Assembly (NCBI RefSeq): GCF_030816075.1
Contig: NZ_JAUSXO010000001.1
Span: 310,001-374,000, forward strand
Source of the DNA: Arthrobacter agilis
GTDB taxonomy: Bacteria; Actinomycetota; Actinomycetes; Actinomycetales; Micrococcaceae
Length of the DNA: 64,000 nt
Reading direction: 5' to 3'
The translations under genes were made by a program, and so were the position numbers. Position 1 is the stretch's first letter, and each line of letters starts with the position of its first letter. The notes under the pieces were generated by a model. It had not been told where the DNA came from, did not search any database, and saw only the letters and a list, made by a program, of their open reading frames with translations. Shown here one piece after another: positions 25,185-32,704 of the stretch.

Positions 25185-25219
25185 TGTACAAGCGTACGCA
25201 TAATATGTACGCCTGTACA
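25185..25219. promoter_or_regulatory. TetR-type operator with overlapping -10 box
   Basis: Inverted repeat with arms TGTACAaGCGTAC (25185-25197) and GTACGCcTGTACA (25207-25219), matching at 12 of 13 positions around a 9-base AT-rich centre. On the minus strand the centre reads TATTAT, a good -10 hexamer, 75-80 bases before the tetR ATG. The bound repressor would block RNA polymerase on its own operon. Confidence 0.65.
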
Positions 25220-25256
25220 CATGTGGCGGAGCGTCCCCCGGGACGAGGGGCGCGGC

Positions 25257-25706
25257 TCAGGCCTCGGGCGGCAGGGCCTCGTGGTGCTCCTTGCCCTTGG
25301 TCCGGCGGTCCTCCTTCATCTCCGCCTCGAAGAGATGGCGCTTGCCGCCGACGAGCGCATCGCGGGCCTCCTTCTCGAAGGCCTTGAACTCGGCGTAGTA
25401 GTGGTCGTCGTAGTCCTCCACGATCTGGAACGTCCACCGCCCCTCGATCACGTTGCGGCCGATGATCTCGCTCGAGAGCCTGTCGGCGATCTCCGGATGT
25501 CCCGCCGTGCGGAACAGTTCTTCGGCCTCGGAGAGGTTGAGGTCGGCCTTGCCGGTGAGCCGGTGGAAGCCGTAGAGGTAGCCGCGGGCGTGCTCCAGGA
25601 CCTCGAGGGCCTCGGAGAGCTTGCCGAGGGCCTCGACCGTGGTGTCGGTGACGCCCTCGGGGCGCTGGTGGGTTGCGTCGGGACCGGGTGTGTCAGGGGT
25701 AGCCAT
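25257..25706 (-). CDS. Conserved hypothetical protein
   Basis: A 149-residue acidic, mostly helical soluble protein (KLSEALEVLEHARGYLYGFH; DLNLSEAEELFRTAGHPEIA; TFQIVEDYDDHYYAEFKAFE). It has no signal peptide or membrane segment. I do not recognise a domain. The Pro/Thr-rich first 20 residues are probably disordered. It is transcribed alone on the minus strand between the TetR operator and the oxidoreductase. ATG 25706 is the only reasonable start. Function unknown. Confidence 0.65.
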   Translation of the reverse strand: MATPDTPGPDATHQRPEGVTDTTVEALGKLSEALEVLEHARGYLYGFHRLTGKADLNLSEAEELFRTAGHPEIADRLSSEIIGRNVIEGRWTFQIVEDYDDHYYAEFKAFEKEARDALVGGKRHLFEAEMKEDRRTKGKEHHEALPPEA

Positions 25707-25770
25707 ACTTCGTACCGTACCCGGACCGTCCTGCCGTCAGACAGGTTCTTTTCCTTCCCGGAACCAGGGG

Positions 25771-26616
25771 CTACCCGAGCTCGGGCTTCGCGATCACGGC
25801 GATGTCGTCGTCGCCCGCGCCCGCACGCTGCGCGTCGGTGAGGGACTGCAGGAGCGCGGTCACCGCGGGCAGGGGATCGGGGGTGGAGCGCAGCATGAGG
25901 CGTGCGTCCTTGGCGAGGAGATCGGCGGAGAACTGCGTGTCGCCGAACGTGCCGCCGGTGATGACGGGCCCCTTCATGCCGGCGATGACGCCGAGGCCGG
26001 TGCCCTCCAGCAGGTCCAGCACGCCGGCGGCGTCGAGGCCGTTCGCGCGGCCGAGGCGCAGCGCCTCCACGAGCCCCTGCAGGGTGACGCCGAGCGCGAG
26101 GTTGGCGAGCAGCTTGCCGGTGGCGGCGTCCGACGGCGTGGCGACGCGGCGGAGCCGCTGGGCGTCGGCCCACAGGGCGGCGAGCGGTTCGACGACGTCG
26201 ACGTCCTCCGGCGCACCGCCGAGCAGCACGCCGAGCCGGCCGGCCCGTGCCGGGGCGAGGCTGCCGATGACGGGCCCGTGCACGTAGCGGACCCCGGCAG
26301 CGGCGGCGTAGTCCGCGAACTCGCGGGCGTCCTCGGGGGAGACCGTGGTGACGTCCAGCCAGACGGCCTCGGCAGGGATCTCCAGCCCGGAGAGCACGAC
26401 GGCCCGCACGGTGTCCGGTCCGAAGAGGACTGTCATCACCACGTCGGCGTCCCGGACGGCGTCCTCGGCCGAGTCCGCCTGCGTGGCGCCGGCATCACGC
26501 AGCGGCCCGACGGCGGCGGGTGTCCGGTTCCAGGCGGTCACCTCGTGGCCGGCCCCGAGGAGGTGCACCCCGAGTTCGTATCCCATGCGTCCGACGCCGA
26601 GCAGTGCGATCTTCAT
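25771..26616 (-). CDS. NAD(P)-dependent beta-hydroxyacid dehydrogenase family protein
   Basis: A 281-residue enzyme. The N-terminal Rossmann motif is ALLGVGRMGYELGVHLL, followed by AWNRTP (Arg after beta-2 suggests NADP). The substrate motif region reads VRYVHGPVIGSLAPARAGRLG, in place of the common DAPVSGG. The catalytic Lys is in ATGKLLANLALG. It belongs to the 6-phosphogluconate/3-hydroxyisobutyrate dehydrogenase superfamily; the substrate is not defined. GGAGG precedes the ATG. It is divergent from the FAD oxidoreductase gene at 26766, with a GGTTGCT triple repeat in its 5' leader. Confidence 0.8.
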   Translation of the reverse strand: MKIALLGVGRMGYELGVHLLGAGHEVTAWNRTPAAVGPLRDAGATQADSAEDAVRDADVVMTVLFGPDTVRAVVLSGLEIPAEAVWLDVTTVSPEDAREFADYAAAAGVRYVHGPVIGSLAPARAGRLGVLLGGAPEDVDVVEPLAALWADAQRLRRVATPSDAATGKLLANLALGVTLQGLVEALRLGRANGLDAAGVLDLLEGTGLGVIAGMKGPVITGGTFGDTQFSADLLAKDARLMLRSTPDPLPAVTALLQSLTDAQRAGAGDDDIAVIAKPELG

Positions 26617-26625
26617 GAATCCTCC

Positions 26626-26646
26626 GGTTGCTGGTTGCTGGTTGCT
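26626..26646. repeat. Three tandem GGTTGCT heptamers
   Basis: Three exact 7-bp copies (26626-26632, 26633-26639, 26640-26646) directly upstream of the ribosome-binding site of the minus-strand dehydrogenase. Copy-number change would alter its leader, not its protein. Confidence 0.8.
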
Positions 26647-26765
26647 GTCCTTCCCGCCATTGTCCCGGATCGGAGCGCGCGATAGATTTTCATCATCGCC
26701 CTGTGAGACCGGTCTCACTCTCTCTCGCCAGCGAGGGGCGAACCCAAGGCAGAAGGAATCGACCC

Positions 26766-27887
26766 ATGAGCACGGCAGGGAACACACGACGCGTCGCGGT
26801 CCTCGGCGGCGGCATCCTCGGCGTCTCGACGGCGGTGCACCTCCTGCGCGAGGGTGCGTCCGTCGTCCTGGTCACGGAGGCGGAGCCCGCCAGCGGAGCC
26901 TCGGGCAGGTCGCTGTCCTGGCTCAACAGCGCCGGCGAGCGGGCCACGCCGTACCACCAGCTGCGCCTCGCGGGGATCGACCGGTACCGGACGCTGTTCG
27001 CCGCGGACCCGACCCGCGACTGGCTCCGCTTCGACGGCGGACTGCACTGGGCGGGCACCGGCTCGGAGCAGGACACGATCGCGCGCCACGAGCACGAGCG
27101 CGCGCACGCCTACGATTCGGTCCTCGTGTCGCCGGAGACCGTGGGCGAGCACACGTCGGGCATCAGCGCGGAGGCCGTCGGGGCGGCCGCGATCCTCAAC
27201 CCCGGCGAGGGCTGGGTGAGCCTGCCGCACCTCATCGGATTCCTGCTGGAGGAGTTCACCGCCCGGGGCGGTGACCTCGTGACGCACGCCGGCACCTCCC
27301 GCGTCCTGGTCGAGGACGGGCGTGCCACCGGCATCGGCACCCCCGACGGCAGGACTCTCCCGGCGGACGCCGTCGTGGTGGCCTGCGGACCGCAGACGCC
27401 CGCCGTCGTCGCCGGGCTCGGGGTGGACATCCCCGACGCCTCGCCGGTGTCCATGCTCGTGACGACCGCCCCCGTGGAGCATCCCGCCCGGGCGGTCCTG
27501 AACACGCCGCGGGCGGCCGTCCGGCCGAACCCCGGCGCCACGTTCGCGCTCGACCACGACTGGTACGAGGAGAGCATCACGCAGGACGCCGACGGCACGT
27601 ACTCGATCCCCGAGGAGGTCGTGCACGAACTGGCCGCCGAGGCGGCCGCCCTGCTGGAGGGTCGCCCGCAGCTCATCGCGGCATCCTGGAAGATCGGGCG
27701 CAAGCCCATCCCCGGCGACGGCGAGCCCGTGCTCGGCGAGCTCGAACCCGTCCCCGGCTGCTTCGTCGCCTTCACGCACTCCGGTGCGACACTCGGGCTG
27801 ATCGTGGGCGAGCTGCTCGCGGGCGAGATCATGACGGGCCGCAGGCACCCGATGCTGGAGACGTTCCGGCCGGGCCGCTTCGCCTGA
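26766..27887 (+). CDS. FAD-dependent amino-acid-oxidase-like oxidoreductase (DAO family)
   Basis: A 373-residue flavoprotein. The dinucleotide motif VAVLGGGILGVSTAVHLL binds FAD, SGASGRSLSWLNS follows, and the C-terminus has the FTHSGATLGLIVGELLA motif of DadA/DAO-fold oxidases. Expected substrates are amino acids, N-methylated amino acids or related amines; specificity cannot be read off. AAGGAA precedes ATG 26766. The stop codon lies within the first copy of a 41-bp tandem duplication. Confidence 0.8.
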   Translation: MSTAGNTRRVAVLGGGILGVSTAVHLLREGASVVLVTEAEPASGASGRSLSWLNSAGERATPYHQLRLAGIDRYRTLFAADPTRDWLRFDGGLHWAGTGSEQDTIARHEHERAHAYDSVLVSPETVGEHTSGISAEAVGAAAILNPGEGWVSLPHLIGFLLEEFTARGGDLVTHAGTSRVLVEDGRATGIGTPDGRTLPADAVVVACGPQTPAVVAGLGVDIPDASPVSMLVTTAPVEHPARAVLNTPRAAVRPNPGATFALDHDWYEESITQDADGTYSIPEEVVHELAAEAAALLEGRPQLIAASWKIGRKPIPGDGEPVLGELEPVPGCFVAFTHSGATLGLIVGELLAGEIMTGRRHPMLETFRPGRFA

Positions 27888-27962
27888 CCCGCTTCGTCTG
27901 ACTCGGATCGCCTGACCCGGGCGCCTGACCCGCTTCGTCTGACTCGGATCGCCTGACCCGGG
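27881..27962. repeat. Exact 41-bp tandem duplication at the end of the FAD oxidoreductase gene
   Basis: 27881-27921 is repeated exactly as 27922-27962. Each unit itself contains CGCCTGACCCG twice. The first copy includes the last codons and stop of the oxidoreductase. The remainder fills the gap to the convergent LacI gene. No hairpin is obvious. Confidence 0.9.
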
Positions 27963-28007
27963 CGCCGCGGGGAGGACTCCTCCGGTCTGCGCCGGCCCGG
28001 CCCGGGA

Positions 28008-29105
28008 TCACGGCAGGCGCGGAGGCGGACCGATCGACGAACGTGTCCGGAGTTCTGCCGGGAGCATGTGCAGGCGCGGCTCGTACTCGGAGGAGCCGAT
28101 GCGCGACACCACCTGGTCAACCGCCAGCCGTCCCATCTCGTCCACGGGCTGGGCGACCATGGTGAGCGGCGGCTGCATGACCGTCGCCCAGCTGGTGTCG
28201 TCGAAGCCCACGAGGGAGATGTCCCCGGGGTAGGAGAGGCCGAGTCCCTGCACGGCGTGGAGGGCTCCGATGAGCGCCTCCGCCTCCGACGCGAAGACGG
28301 CGGTGGGAGGGTCCTCGGACTGGAGCATCGCGTGGGCGGCCTTCGCCGCCGATTCCTCCGTCTTCGCCCCCGTGGTGACCAGGGCCGGCGAATAGGGGAT
28401 CCCCGCGTCCTGGAGGGCGTCCAGGTACCCGCGCAGCCGCTCGGCGTCGCTCCACAGGCTGCGCGTGTTCACGGTCAGGAGCTCGTCCAGGGTGTCGATG
28501 CCGGCGTCGGTGGTCGGACCCCACAGGAAACCGATGCGGCGGTGGCCGGCCTCGATGAGCGCGCGGGTCACCCGCCGGGCCTCCGCCCGGTTGTCGACGA
28601 CGACGGCGTCGAGGTGCAGCCCCGGGATCAGCCGGTCGATCAGCACCACCGGCGTGCCGCGCCGGGTCGCCTCGGTGAGGTGCTCCGCCTCGGGGGCGCC
28701 GACCGCCGCGGAGGACACCACGATGCCGTCCACCTGCTTGTCGAGGAGGACACCCACGGCGTGCCGCTCGGCGGCCAGGTCCTCGTAGGTGCTGATGACG
28801 ATCACGTCGAGGTTCCGTGCGCTCGCCGCATCGGAGGCCCCGCGGATCAGGCCGGAGAAGAAGGTGTTGCCGATGTCCGCGACGACGATCCCCAGGGAGT
28901 TCGTGACGCCGGTGGTCATGCTCCGCGCGAGGATATTGGACCGGTAGCCGAGCCGCTCGGCCGCGGCGAGGACACGCTCGCGGGCGACGGCGCTGACCGA
29001 CCCGTAGCCGCCCAGGGTGCGTGCAGCCGTCGCCCGGCCGACACCCGCTTCCGCCGCGACGTCGGAGATGGTGGGCGCGCTGCTGGGAAGATGCTCGGAC
29101 GCCAT
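28008..29105 (-). CDS. LacI family repressor of the fructosamine locus
   Basis: A 365-residue regulator. LacI HTH occupies residues about 11-35 (TISDVAAEAGVGRATAARTL) with hinge helix SNILARSMTTG. The periplasmic-binding-protein-like core follows (GIVVADIGNTFFSGLIRGA to SLVGFDDTSWATVMQPPL). It is the third gene of the minus-strand group frlB-frlD-lacI: its ATG comes 3 bases after the kinase stop. The two palindromes at 31150 and 31261 fit a LacI-family site with a central CG, so it likely represses both divergent transcription units. In enteric and Bacillus frl operons a GntR-type FrlR does this job. Confidence 0.85.
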   Translation of the reverse strand: MASEHLPSSAPTISDVAAEAGVGRATAARTLGGYGSVSAVARERVLAAAERLGYRSNILARSMTTGVTNSLGIVVADIGNTFFSGLIRGASDAASARNLDVIVISTYEDLAAERHAVGVLLDKQVDGIVVSSAAVGAPEAEHLTEATRRGTPVVLIDRLIPGLHLDAVVVDNRAEARRVTRALIEAGHRRIGFLWGPTTDAGIDTLDELLTVNTRSLWSDAERLRGYLDALQDAGIPYSPALVTTGAKTEESAAKAAHAMLQSEDPPTAVFASEAEALIGALHAVQGLGLSYPGDISLVGFDDTSWATVMQPPLTMVAQPVDEMGRLAVDQVVSRIGSSEYEPRLHMLPAELRTRSSIGPPPRLP

Positions 29106-29108
29106 GGG

Positions 29109-30038
29109 CTAATGGTAACGAGGCAGCGGGGCGCCGGGACCGGTCAGCGCGGCGCGCGCGGCGTCGGGGTCCGCGTCCGAGAACGGCCAGCCGCGCCCGA
29201 AGGCCCCTTCCACCGTGCACTGCTGCGCGGAGTAGAGCGCGGCAGCCCGCATCGAGGCCGCGACGCCCCCGGCGTCCACACGCCGGTCCCGCGCCCATCC
29301 CGCCCGCACCAGCGCCAGGACGAAGGCCGTGAGATAGGCGTCCCCGCAGCCCATGGTGTCGACGATGGACGACGGCGGGACGTACTCCGCGCCGCCCTCG
29401 TGGAAGGTGCCGCCCTCGAGGAAGAGGGCCCCCTCGGTGCCCCGCGTCGCGAGTGCGGAGCCGGCACCGTGCCGCACCGCTGCCCGGAGCAGGTCCCGCG
29501 ACTCACGGTCGCTGAGGTCGGCGCAGGAGAACTGCCCGAGGTCCACGGACGGGCACACGGCGGCGAGGTAGGCGTCGGAGCGTCGGTCGTCGTCGGCGGA
29601 GAAGTCGAAGGTCACGCGGGGGACGGCGGCCCGTACGGCCGGGAGGTGCTCCTCGATGCCGGAGTAGACACTCGAGTGCACGACGTCGAACCCGCCCATG
29701 TAGTCCAGGTGGTCCCGGGACGGCCGGAAGGGCTCCTCGAGGGTGATCCCTCCACCGTTCCAGTCCAGGAAGCGGCGCTCGCCCGCTTCGAGCCGGATGT
29801 TGGTCCAGCCGCTCGGCCCGTCGCGGGTGACGGCGTGCGAGATGTCCACGGACTCGGCCAGCAGGGACTCCTTCAGGAGATCGCCGAACCGGTCGGCGCC
29901 GAAGACGCCGAGGTACGCGGACCCGGCCCCGAGGCGGCGTGCGAAGACGGAGAAGTTGACGCTGTTGCCGCCGGGATAGGACGTGCGGCGGTCGATGAAG
30001 CGGTCGACGATATTGTCGCCAAAGCCGAGAACGCGCAT
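29109..30038 (-). CDS. frlD: Fructoselysine 6-kinase-like PfkB kinase
   Basis: A 309-residue ribokinase/PfkB sugar kinase. N-terminal GFGDNIVD, PGGNSVNFSVFARRLGA, then VDISHAVTRDGPSG, FDVVHSSVYSG, VTFDFSADDD and the catalytic DTMGCGDAYLTAF. This pattern (GDN-x-VD, FDFS and GAG before the ATP site) follows FrlD of the fructoselysine pathway rather than ribokinase. The reaction would be ATP + fructosamine to fructosamine 6-phosphate. ATG 30038 is used; the frame is open 16 codons upstream into the hairpin. It follows the deglycase gene in the same operon. Confidence 0.75.
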   Translation of the reverse strand: MRVLGFGDNIVDRFIDRRTSYPGGNSVNFSVFARRLGAGSAYLGVFGADRFGDLLKESLLAESVDISHAVTRDGPSGWTNIRLEAGERRFLDWNGGGITLEEPFRPSRDHLDYMGGFDVVHSSVYSGIEEHLPAVRAAVPRVTFDFSADDDRRSDAYLAAVCPSVDLGQFSCADLSDRESRDLLRAAVRHGAGSALATRGTEGALFLEGGTFHEGGAEYVPPSSIVDTMGCGDAYLTAFVLALVRAGWARDRRVDAGGVAASMRAAALYSAQQCTVEGAFGRGWPFSDADPDAARAALTGPGAPLPRYH

Positions 30039-30064
30039 GGGTGCCTTGCTGCTCGAAGGAGGGA

Positions 30065-30097
30065 CCACCGGCCGGGTGCCAGGCACCCGGCCGGTGG
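30065..30097 (-). terminator. Perfect 16-bp GC hairpin between frlB and frlD
   Basis: Arms 30065-30080 and 30082-30097 are exact complements with a single base between them, so the real loop is 3-5 bases. It lies 22 bases after the frlB stop and 26 bases before the kinase start. Its position parallels the hairpins at 9157 and 32711. It may dampen downstream expression or stabilise the frlB message. Confidence 0.7.
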
Positions 30098-30119
30098 CGG
30101 GATCATGCCGGGGGTCGGC

Positions 30120-31115
30120 TCAGTACTCCACCACCCGGTAGTAGCGGCGCAGGTCGAGCGAGTGGTCGCGCTGCTTCTCGAGGTGCTTGCTGATGCGGCT
30201 CGTGATCGTGTCCATGACGAGCGGGCCGAGCAGTCCCCGGAACTCGTCGTCCACGCCGTCCAGCGGGTAGTCCGCCGTGTCGAGGACCGTGGTGGCCTTC
30301 GAGTACTTCTCGGAGAACGCGACGACGCGCTCCATGAGGGGGCGCGTCTCGTCCTCGCCCACGAAGAGCAGGACACTGGTGTCCTCCTCGATCAGTTCCA
30401 GGGAGCCGTGGAAGAACTCGGCGCCGTGCACCCGGGTGGTGTGCAGCCACTGCATCTCCTCGAGGATGCACATGGAGTACAGGTAGGCGTGGCCCCAGAG
30501 GTTCCCGCTGCCCACCACGAAGTGGAAGTCGGTGTCCTTGTGCCGTGCCGCGAAGGCTTCCGCCATCGGTTCCGCCTGGCGGGCCACGCCCACGAGTGCC
30601 TTGGGGACGGCCTGCAGCTGGTCGACCAGCTTGTCGTAGCCGGCGAACTCGCCGCGCTCCGACAGGAAGCGCGTGGTGAGGAGCAGCAGACCGAGATCGA
30701 ACGGCCAGGCATCCGGCTCGGTGATGAAGGCGTGGTCCACGCCCTGGGCGATCGGGCTGTCCGCGATCCCGGTGAAGCCGATGGTGCGGACCCCGCGCTC
30801 CCGGCAGTACTCGATGCACCGGATGACGTCCTCGGTGGTGCCGGACGCGGAGGTGAAGACGGCGACCGCGCGCTCGTTGAGGAGGGCGTCGCCGGAGAGG
30901 ACCAGTTCCGCGGCGATGGCGGACCGGACGGGGACCGTGGTGCTGCGGCGCATCAGGTGCTCGTAGGGCCACATGGCGGCGTAGGTTCCCCCCGACCCGA
31001 CGAGGAAGACCGCTTCGACGCCGGCGAGGCCGGCCACGACGTCTTCGATCTGCGGCTGGAGGGCGAGGAAACTCTGGGCGCGTGTGAGGAACTGGTCCTC
31101 ATCGAACTTCAGCAT
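30120..31115 (-). CDS. frlB: Fructoselysine 6-phosphate deglycase-like SIS protein
   Basis: A 331-residue protein with two SIS domains: VFLVGSGGTYAAMWPYEHLM and FTSASGTTEDVIRCIEY in the first (sugar-phosphate-binding Ser/Thr cluster), and FVVGSGNLWGHAYLYSMCIL with VHGAEFFHGSLELIEEDT in the second. The end, RRYYRVVEY, matches the C-terminus of FrlB (RRYYGGLVEY-type). Reaction: fructoselysine 6-phosphate + water to glucose 6-phosphate + lysine (or another amino acid). It is the first gene of a minus-strand operon whose promoter overlaps a LacI operator at 31150-31163, and is divergent from the ABC importer. Confidence 0.8.
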   Translation of the reverse strand: MLKFDEDQFLTRAQSFLALQPQIEDVVAGLAGVEAVFLVGSGGTYAAMWPYEHLMRRSTTVPVRSAIAAELVLSGDALLNERAVAVFTSASGTTEDVIRCIEYCRERGVRTIGFTGIADSPIAQGVDHAFITEPDAWPFDLGLLLLTTRFLSERGEFAGYDKLVDQLQAVPKALVGVARQAEPMAEAFAARHKDTDFHFVVGSGNLWGHAYLYSMCILEEMQWLHTTRVHGAEFFHGSLELIEEDTSVLLFVGEDETRPLMERVVAFSEKYSKATTVLDTADYPLDGVDDEFRGLLGPLVMDTITSRISKHLEKQRDHSLDLRRYYRVVEY

Positions 31116-31149
31116 GGTGATCCCTTCGAAAGAGGCGATAGTGACCAGT

Positions 31150-31163
31150 TGATACCGGTATCA
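31150..31163. promoter_or_regulatory. LacI operator O1 (TGATACCGGTATCA)
   Basis: A perfect 14-bp palindrome with central CG, 35-48 bases upstream of the frlB start. It fits the LacI/GalR site form and nearly equals the second site at 31261. Likely bound by the LacI regulator at 28008. Confidence 0.75.
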
Positions 31164-31260
31164 CCGGCACATCGTTGCACGGGAAATTCGCGAGCGTCAA
31201 CCATTCGCAGTCGTCTACCGGTTCCGGGTGGACTCCCGGCAAACTTTCTGCGAGCCCCTC

Positions 31261-31274
31261 TGGTACCGGTATCA
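31261..31274. promoter_or_regulatory. LacI operator O2 (TGGTACCGGTATCA)
   Basis: Palindrome with one mismatched pair, 114 bases before the importer start. It lies 111 bases (about 10.6 helical turns) from O1, so a repressor loop is possible. A TACTGT hexamer at 31284 may be the -10 of the importer promoter, placing O2 across the -35 region. Confidence 0.7.
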
Positions 31275-31387
31275 AAGTTGCGCTACTGTGATCCGCACCA
31301 CGTGGAAAGAGCGGGCCCATCGGGCACCCGCCGACCATCCGCAGGGAAGCTTCCGGGGAAGTCCCGGTCCATGAAGGAGGCTCGGCC

Positions 31388-32704
31388 ATGAACAACGTCC
31401 GACTGAGAGTGTGTGCGGTGTCCGCCGCGGTATTGATCGGCCTCACGGCCTGTGGAGGTGGGACCGACGTCGAGGCGGCCGACCTCACGGCCGAGCCCGA
31501 GTACGAGGGCACCCTCTCGATCCTCACGAAGTTCGGCGGCGAGCCGCTCTCGCCCTATTTCGAGGACCTGGCCGCCGAGTACACGTCCCTGCACCCGGAC
31601 GTCGACTTCGAAATCATCCAGGAGACCGACCAGAGCATCAAGGACAAGACGAAGACGCTCGTCGCCTCGTCGGCGCTGCCGGACATCTACTTCTCGTGGA
31701 CCGGCGACTACGCGGACAAGTTCATCGAGGGCGGCCTGGCCACGGACCTCACCTCCGTGCTGGCCCCCGACTCCGAGTGGGGCGGCACGTTCGGCGCGGC
31801 GTCGCTCGATGCGTTCGCGAAGGACGGCAAGTACTACGCCGTCCCCCTCTACAACAACGGCAAGTTCATGGGCTACAACAAGGCCGTCTTCGACGCGGCC
31901 GGCGTGGCCGTGCCCACCACGTTCGAGGAGCTTCTCGCCGCCTGCCCGAAGCTCGAGGCGCAGGGCGTGGAGCCGCTGGCCTTCGGGAACAAGGACGGCT
32001 GGCCCGGGCTGCACTTCCTCCAGCAGCTGTTCGCCTACAACGTCCCCCAGGACGTGCTCGAGAAGGACTTCGATCCCGCCACGGCCACCTGGGACCACCC
32101 GGGGTACGTGAAGTCGCTCGAGGAGTTCCAGTCGGTGGTGCAGGACTGCACCGGCACCGGGTCCGACTCCAACGGCGTGCTGTACTCGACGGCGCAGCAG
32201 GCGCAGTCGTCCGGCAAGGCCGCCATGTACTTCCAGGAGATCCTGGAGTTCGACTCGGTGGTCACCGACGCCTCCGCGATCAAGGCCGAGGACTTCGGGA
32301 TCTTCGCGCTCCCTGCACCCGAGGGGGCCGAGGGCGATCCCGCCGCGCTCGAGGGTTCACCCGAGGGCATGATGGTCAACGCCAAGTCCCCGCGCCAGGC
32401 GCTCGCCGTCGACTTCCTCAAGTTCGTCACCAGCAAGGCCAACGCCGAGACGCTCGCCGGTGCTCCCTACAGCCAGCCGAGCACGATCGTCGGAGCCGTG
32501 TCCGATGCGACGGCGAGCCCCGCCGTCGTCGAGGGCGTCGCCGAGCTCAACGACGCCAGCTACCTCCTCGGCTGGCTGGACGCCGTCACGGTGCCCGACG
32601 TCGCCGACGCCTGGCTCGCCGGCGGCGAGGCGCTCGTGTCCGGATCCGAGACTCCCGAAGAGGTCCTGAGCAGTGTCCGCGCCGCTTCGGACAGCGCCGA
32701 ATAG
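31388..32704 (+). CDS. Fructosamine-locus ABC transporter substrate-binding lipoprotein
   Basis: A 438-residue binding lipoprotein. The signal peptide ends in LTAC (Cys22), followed by a family-1 sugar-binding fold (ILTKFGGEPLSPYFEDLAAE; PLYNNGKFMGYNKAVFDAAG). GAAGGAGG gives a strong ribosome-binding site 8 bases before ATG 31388. It is the first gene of the plus-strand unit opposite frlB. Its position equals FrlO of the Bacillus frl operon, so fructosamines (Amadori products) are the expected ligands. A 14-bp hairpin follows immediately after its stop. Confidence 0.8.
   Translation: MNNVRLRVCAVSAAVLIGLTACGGGTDVEAADLTAEPEYEGTLSILTKFGGEPLSPYFEDLAAEYTSLHPDVDFEIIQETDQSIKDKTKTLVASSALPDIYFSWTGDYADKFIEGGLATDLTSVLAPDSEWGGTFGAASLDAFAKDGKYYAVPLYNNGKFMGYNKAVFDAAGVAVPTTFEELLAACPKLEAQGVEPLAFGNKDGWPGLHFLQQLFAYNVPQDVLEKDFDPATATWDHPGYVKSLEEFQSVVQDCTGTGSDSNGVLYSTAQQAQSSGKAAMYFQEILEFDSVVTDASAIKAEDFGIFALPAPEGAEGDPAALEGSPEGMMVNAKSPRQALAVDFLKFVTSKANAETLAGAPYSQPSTIVGAVSDATASPAVVEGVAELNDASYLLGWLDAVTVPDVADAWLAGGEALVSGSETPEEVLSSVRAASDSAE

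Noticed and set aside
28068-31391. 1107-residue plus-strand open frame
   Set aside because: Antisense to lacI, frlD and frlB, which have clear domains; no family motif in the long frame.
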